DNA of 9,626 nucleotides from Lactobacillales bacterium. Lineage in GTDB: Bacteria; Bacillota; Bacilli; Lactobacillales; Vagococcaceae. This document shows positions 6,058-9,626 of this stretch, in pieces. The translations under genes and the position numbers were made by a program. Every line of letters begins with the position of its first letter. The stretch's first letter is position 1. The DNA lies in NCBI GenBank assembly GCA_015655485.1, contig JAATEZ010000113.1, positions 1-9,626 of the forward strand, in the 5' to 3' direction. The notes under the pieces were generated by a model. That model was not told the origin of the DNA. It saw nothing but the letters and a program-made list of their open reading frames with translations, and made no database searches.

Positions 6058-7146
6058 CTAATCAGCCAGTTCCTTTTCTGAATAGTATCCGCTGTCAACC
6101 AATATTTCTTTATAATTGTCCTTATCGACGGATACTGGCTCAGCGGTATAAGTGGGAACCACTTTTACCCCATTATCATAGGTTTTTGTGTCATTTACTT
6201 CTACTTCTTTATCATCGGCAATGGCCTCGATCATATCGATCGTATTTTTGGCTAAAATTCTTGTGTCTTTAAAGATCGTTTGCGTTTGCTCGCCGGCTAT
6301 AATAGATTTGATACTGGCCAGATTGGCATCTTGACCCGTTATGACCGGAAGCGGTTTGCTGGAAGAACCATAACCGACTCCTTTAAGTGAAGAAATGATT
6401 CCCAAGCTGATTGGATCATAGGGGGATAAAACAGCATCCAAAGTTTTGTTTGTGTAATTGGCACTTAACAAGTTATCCATTCTGGCCTGAGCAGTAGATC
6501 CATCCCAGCGTAATGTGGCGATCTGGTTAAACTTTGTTTGTCCGCTTTGAACAACCAGCTGCTTGTTATCAATATAAGGCTGAAAAACCGACATGACTCC
6601 ATCAAAATTTATAACCGCGTTGTTGTCATCAGGAGAGCCGCCAAAAAGTTCAATATTATAAGGGCCTTTGCCATTCTTTAGATCCAGTTTATCTTCGATG
6701 TAAGAAGCTCCTAAAACACCGACTTTAAAATTATCAAACGTCACATAATAATCAACATATTTAGAATTCATCAGCAGACGATCATAGGCAATCACAGTAA
6801 TATCAGCTTTGTGTGCTTTTTCCAGTACATCGGTTAAAGCTGAGCCATCAATTGAAGCAATCACAAGAGTATCGACTCCTTTAGTTATCATATTCTCTAT
6901 TTGAGAAACTTGATTTTCTACCTTATCTTCACCATACTGCAAATCAGTTTTGTACCCTAGATCATCCAGCTCTTTCACCATGTTATTTCCATCATCGATC
7001 CAGCGCTCAGCAGACTTCGTAGGCATGGAAATCCCGACATAACCTTTAGATTTACCGCTGCCTGAGCTCGATTTACTGCCACAGCCGACCAAAATCATTG
7101 ATAAACTCAACATTAAACAAAAACTTACAATTAATTTTTTTTTCAC
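6058..7146 (-). CDS. chvE: ChvE-family multiple-sugar-binding lipoprotein
   Basis: The extracellular, membrane-anchored binding protein that delivers monosaccharides to MmsA/MmsB. The known ChvE family binds several aldoses such as galactose, glucose and arabinose; the exact ligand here is not proven. The protein has 362 residues. The lipoprotein signal peptide ends in LVGC with C22 as the lipidation site, followed by a Ser/Gly/Lys linker. Family landmarks appear in order: SMPTKSAERWIDDGNN (40-55), QIENMITKGVDTLVIASIDG (82-101), AYDR (120-123), TFDN (136-139), ELFGGSPDDNN (166-176), LRWDGSTAQARMDNLLSA (212-229), SPYD (241-244) and TGQDA (270-274). The start is GTG at 7146, eight bases after AAGGAGGG. 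It is the first gene of the minus-strand operon, and the terminator directly downstream suggests it is made in excess. Confidence 0.95.
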   Translation of the reverse strand: MKKKLIVSFCLMLSLSMILVGCGSKSSSGSGKSKGYVGISMPTKSAERWIDDGNNMVKELDDLGYKTDLQYGEDKVENQVSQIENMITKGVDTLVIASIDGSALTDVLEKAHKADITVIAYDRLLMNSKYVDYYVTFDNFKVGVLGASYIEDKLDLKNGKGPYNIELFGGSPDDNNAVINFDGVMSVFQPYIDNKQLVVQSGQTKFNQIATLRWDGSTAQARMDNLLSANYTNKTLDAVLSPYDPISLGIISSLKGVGYGSSSKPLPVITGQDANLASIKSIIAGEQTQTIFKDTRILAKNTIDMIEAIADDKEVEVNDTKTYDNGVKVVPTYTAEPVSVDKDNYKEILVDSGYYSEKELAD

Positions 7147-7168
7147 TGTTCAAACCCTCCTTCAAGTG

Positions 7169-7191
7169 GCAAGAAATGATCAAATTCTTGC
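7169..7191. promoter_or_regulatory. 23-bp dyad in the chvE leader
   Basis: GCAAGAA (7169-7175) is mirrored by TTCTTGC (7185-7191), and a TGATCA palindrome lies almost at the centre (7177-7182). The dyad sits between the candidate -10 box and the chvE ribosome binding site. It could be a regulator site or a leader hairpin. No T run follows, so a terminator is unlikely. Confidence 0.45.
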
Positions 7192-7200
7192 TGTATTAAG

Positions 7201-7227
7201 AATATAGCAAAGAATAAAACGTTTCCA
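7201..7227 (-). promoter_or_regulatory. Candidate chvE promoter with cre-like site
   Basis: On the minus strand TATATT (7201-7206) is a good -10 box. The best -35, TGGAAA (7222-7227), is only 15 bases away and weak, which would fit an activator-dependent promoter. The 14-mer TGGAAACGTTTTAT (7214-7227, minus strand) matches the CcpA cre consensus at 11 of 14 positions, with the left half nearly perfect. Catabolite repression is plausible but not shown. Confidence 0.4.
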
Positions 7228-7363
7228 TTGATATTTATTGGTTTATACTTTAAAAATTTTCTGATTTTTCGATTTAAAAATGAGAGAGATTTATTTTTCT
7301 TTATTATTTTACGATTTTTCTTGGTTTTTTTAGGCACTTCCTCTCTTCTGCCATTTTTTTCTA

Positions 7364-7399
7364 TTGAAATGAATTTTCAAACTATCGTTATGATAGAAT
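7364..7399 (+). promoter_or_regulatory. Candidate promoter with two tandem inverted repeats
   Basis: TTGAAA (7364-7369) and TATGAT (7389-7394) could be -35 and -10 boxes, though the 19-base spacer is long. TTGAAA-tgaat-TTTCAA (7364-7380) and CTATC-gttat-GATAG (7382-7396) are adjacent inverted repeats over these boxes, so they could be operator half-sites. They lie upstream of the sensor lipoprotein gene. Confidence 0.35.
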
Positions 7400-7407
7400 A
7401 CATCTGG

Positions 7408-7421
7408 ATGAAACGCTTACA
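7408..7421 (+). promoter_or_regulatory. cre-like site upstream of the sensor lipoprotein gene
   Basis: ATGAAACGCTTACA matches the cre consensus at 11 of 14 positions, with a perfect right half (CGCTTACA) and an imperfect left half. It is just downstream of the candidate -10 box, where bound CcpA would block transcription. The score is borderline. Confidence 0.4.
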
Positions 7422-7440
7422 AAAAACGGAGATGATTGAT

Positions 7441-8418
7441 ATGCTTAAAAAATTCTGTTCCATTTTTTTACTTTTTTTATGGATCGTGTCACTTGCGGCA
7501 TGCTCCCCTTCTCAAACAGAGAAAAATAAAAAAGAGATAGTGATTGGTTTTTCTCAACTTGGCGCTGAAAGCACTTGGAGAAAAAGAAATACTAAATCTA
7601 TTTTAGACGCAGCAAAGAAGAACGATATTCAAGTGATGTATGAGAATGCGATGCAAAGTCAGGAAAATCAGATCAAATCTATTCGGTCATTTATTTCTTA
7701 TCAAGTAGACCTGATCATTCTTTCTCCCATTGTAGAAACAGGATGGGACACTGTTCTCAAGGAAGCCAAAAATGCTCATATACCTGTTATTATTTTAGAT
7801 AGAGAAGTAAATTTATCTGACAATAGTTTGTATACTACCCATATCGGATCAAATTTTAAATCTCAGGGAATCCGGGCAGGACAATTTTTGTTGAATAAAT
7901 TCAAGGACAGTTCGAAACAAAAGCTAAATATCATAGAAGTTTTAGGAACAGAAAATTCTTCACCTACGATCTATCGACAGCAGGGCTTTCAGGAAATCAT
8001 TTCTCGCGACAAACGATTGCAAATCGTTCAAGAAGTATCAGGAGATTTCATAACTTCTAAAGGAGCGGAGATCATCCGCAATTTGAAGAACACACTGGAT
8101 CTTAAAAATATTGATGTTATTTATAGTCACAATGATGATATGACTCTTGGAATCGTTGCTGAACTAAAAAAACTTAATCTTGTTCCCGGCAAAGATATTG
8201 TTATTGTGACCACTGATGCTCAGACAAGTATTATGGAAATGTTGGAAAAAGGAACAGTGAATTGTGTCGTAGAATGCAACCCAAATAGCGGAGACATCAC
8301 CATGAATGTTGTTAAAAAAATTCTGGCAGGAAAAAGAATTTCTAAAGAAATTTATATGACAGAAACTTCTTTTTCGGAATTCAGCAATTTAAGCAAGCTG
8401 CCTTATCGCAACTATTGA
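7441..8418 (+). CDS. YtfQ-like sugar-binding lipoprotein, probable sensor partner of the adjacent kinase
   Basis: A 325-residue periplasmic-binding-protein type 1 (Peripla_BP_4) lipoprotein. The frame is open back to 7228, but the start at 7441 is chosen because GGAG lies nine bases upstream and a perfect signal peptide follows at once, with lipobox LAAC and C21. The region GFSQLGAESTWRKRNTKS (36-53), then ENQIKSIRSFI, SPIVETGWDTVLKEAK (95-110), ILDREV (118-123) and THIGSNF (133-139) closely follow the YtfQ galactofuranose-binding family. It is not a paralogue-grade match to the ChvE protein encoded opposite. No permease or ATPase accompanies it, and the gene is followed after 19 bases by a LytS/YesM-type kinase. 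It is therefore more likely to present a sugar to the kinase than to feed a transporter. The ligand is unknown; galactofuranose or another pentose or hexose is possible. Confidence 0.88.
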   Translation: MLKKFCSIFLLFLWIVSLAACSPSQTEKNKKEIVIGFSQLGAESTWRKRNTKSILDAAKKNDIQVMYENAMQSQENQIKSIRSFISYQVDLIILSPIVETGWDTVLKEAKNAHIPVIILDREVNLSDNSLYTTHIGSNFKSQGIRAGQFLLNKFKDSSKQKLNIIEVLGTENSSPTIYRQQGFQEIISRDKRLQIVQEVSGDFITSKGAEIIRNLKNTLDLKNIDVIYSHNDDMTLGIVAELKKLNLVPGKDIVIVTTDAQTSIMEMLEKGTVNCVVECNPNSGDITMNVVKKILAGKRISKEIYMTETSFSEFSNLSKLPYRNY

Positions 8419-8437
8419 GATTTAATGGAGGCCGTTT

Positions 8438-9626
8438 ATGTACAAAACAAAAAGTATCAAAGAAACCTTACACTTAACGAACATTGTAGTGGTTATTATT
8501 ACAATTTTGCCGCTTATTCTCAATACTATTTTTTATACCAGAAACATGATGTTTTATAATCGGATGATCCAAAATATTGAAGCCGCTAATTCTCTGAGTA
8601 CTAAAGTAAAAAATGAAATTGACTCGGTCATGTGGGATGTCGTCTCCGGACAAACAGACTTATCAGAAAACAAACATTATCGTGTTCTGGAAGAAGTCCG
8701 GGAAGATATTCAAAAAATCGAAAGCAATACAAATTATAATACCGAATTAAGACTTTTAAATGTTTCAAAAAGAACCTTGAATACGATTGAAAATTACACA
8801 GACCAAATAGTCGATAATATTGAAAATAATGCTGCTGTTAGTGAAAATGAAAAAATTCTAGTCAGTATTAAAGATACAACTGCCTTATTATATGATATAT
8901 TTCAAAATTTTGTTGGAACTGAAATAGAAATCGTTGGAAATAGAAATCAGCAGATCATGCGATCTATTGTGATCATGAGTATCGTGCAGCTTATAGCCTT
9001 AAGTTTTATCATTTTTTTAATTGGCCGCAACAATAAAATTTTGACCAAAAAGATACAGGATCCAGTATTAGATTTATCCAGTATGGCCGATCAGATCGCT
9101 GGAGGCGATTTATCTGTCAGAGCGGATTCTCCAGAAATCGAAGAGCTAAAGGTGCTTGCCAAGAGTTTAAATACTATGGTAGTCAACTTTGATCAATTGA
9201 TTTATCAAAACACTGAAAAACAAAAAGCACTGAATAAAGCAGAAATAAAAGTTCTTCAAGAGCAGATCACACCTCATTTTGTCTATAACAGCCTGGATGC
9301 GATTCTGGCATTAGCCGAAAATAATGAAGGTGAAAAAGTAAAGGAAATTACCTACGCTCTATCAAATTTTTTCCGCATTTCTCTGAGCAAAGGTCAAGAT
9401 TGGATCCCTCTGGAAAGAGAAATCAGTCATGTAGATAATTATTTGAAAGTTTTAAAAGTCCGCTACGGAGAAATGTTAGATTTTACTATGAACATTGATT
9501 GCGATTTGGAAGAAGAATTCATCTTAAAAATGATTTTACAGCCCATTGTTGAAAACGCAGTTTATCATGGAATTAAAAACACTAGGAAATTAGGGCAAGT
9601 GATCATTCATGTTGAAAAAAATAAAT
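8438..9626 (+). CDS. LytS/YesM-type sensor histidine kinase, truncated by the window edge
   Basis: The frame stays open to the right edge, showing 396 residues. Layout: TM1 at about 14-34, an extracellular helical sensor region at about 35-174 with coiled-coil character, TM2 at about 175-196, HAMP at about 197-255, then the His_kinase (PF06580) H-box with LQEQITPHFVYNSLDAI and phospho-acceptor H280. The N box QPIVENAVYHGI (N373) of the HATPase domain begins before the cut. The usual QINPHF reads QITPHF here, a mild substitution. GGAGG (8427-8431) is six bases before the ATG at 8438, and 19 bases separate it from the lipoprotein stop, so the two form an operon. A YesN/AraC-type response regulator is expected just beyond the window. 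The small extracellular domain fits sensing through the partner lipoprotein rather than direct sugar binding. Confidence 0.92.
   Translation, partial: MYKTKSIKETLHLTNIVVVIITILPLILNTIFYTRNMMFYNRMIQNIEAANSLSTKVKNEIDSVMWDVVSGQTDLSENKHYRVLEEVREDIQKIESNTNYNTELRLLNVSKRTLNTIENYTDQIVDNIENNAAVSENEKILVSIKDTTALLYDIFQNFVGTEIEIVGNRNQQIMRSIVIMSIVQLIALSFIIFLIGRNNKILTKKIQDPVLDLSSMADQIAGGDLSVRADSPEIEELKVLAKSLNTMVVNFDQLIYQNTEKQKALNKAEIKVLQEQITPHFVYNSLDAILALAENNEGEKVKEITYALSNFFRISLSKGQDWIPLEREISHVDNYLKVLKVRYGEMLDFTMNIDCDLEEEFILKMILQPIVENAVYHGIKNTRKLGQVIIHVEKNK

Noticed and set aside
7143..7337. Minus-strand 64-residue open frame upstream of chvE
   Set aside because: It is Lys/Phe/Ile-rich because of local AT content and covers the chvE promoter and ribosome binding site; no start signal is seen.
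7228..7440. 71-residue N-terminal extension of the sensor lipoprotein
   Set aside because: It has no ribosome binding site at its start, covers the divergent promoter region, and would bury the perfect signal peptide and lipobox that begin at 7441.

Overview
The window looks like chromosomal DNA of a low-GC Gram-positive bacterium. Its AT-rich intergenic DNA, strong AAGGAGG-type ribosome binding sites, TTG and GTG starts, lipobox signal peptides, cre-like sites and a BirA-type operator all point to Firmicutes. Lactobacillales, perhaps the Enterococcus group, is my best guess, but it is inferred from style and gene content rather than from a marker gene.

Left part (1-3173): the left edge holds a short open C-terminal reading frame and coding-looking debris, closed by a strong bidirectional terminator (293-335). 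A minus-strand cluster follows: bioY (biotin ECF transporter S component), a DUF1284-type Cys-rich protein whose start overlaps the bioY stop, and an aldo/keto reductase. A perfect 13-bp inverted repeat with BirA operator architecture overlaps the bioY -35 box. A 16-bp direct repeat, in frame with the same KLNEA peptide, flanks this whole cluster (69-84 and 2509-2524), which hints that the block was inserted into, or duplicated around, the 3' end of an older gene. A decayed secreted-protein gene (2602-2959) separates it from the next region.

Right part (3174-9626): a complete ChvE-MmsA-MmsB (GguA/GguB-type) monosaccharide ABC transporter lies on the minus strand in the order chvE, mmsA, mmsB. 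A terminator hairpin sits between chvE and mmsA, and mmsA and mmsB overlap. Divergently, on the plus strand, lie a second sugar-binding lipoprotein resembling the YtfQ family and a two-TM, HAMP-containing LytS/YesM-type histidine kinase that runs off the right edge. This layout matches known three-component sugar-sensing systems such as XylFII-LytS-YesN, in which a lipoprotein presents the sugar to the kinase and the response regulator switches on the transporter. The shared 294-bp intergenic region carries candidate promoters, two half-good cre sites, two small tandem inverted repeats and a 23-bp dyad in the chvE leader, all plausible regulator targets.

No transposase, CRISPR array, tRNA or rRNA is visible. 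The most interesting points are the dedicated sensor lipoprotein/kinase pair facing a ChvE-type importer, the coupling of a Cys-rich DUF1284 protein to biotin uptake, and the repeat-flanked bioY block.
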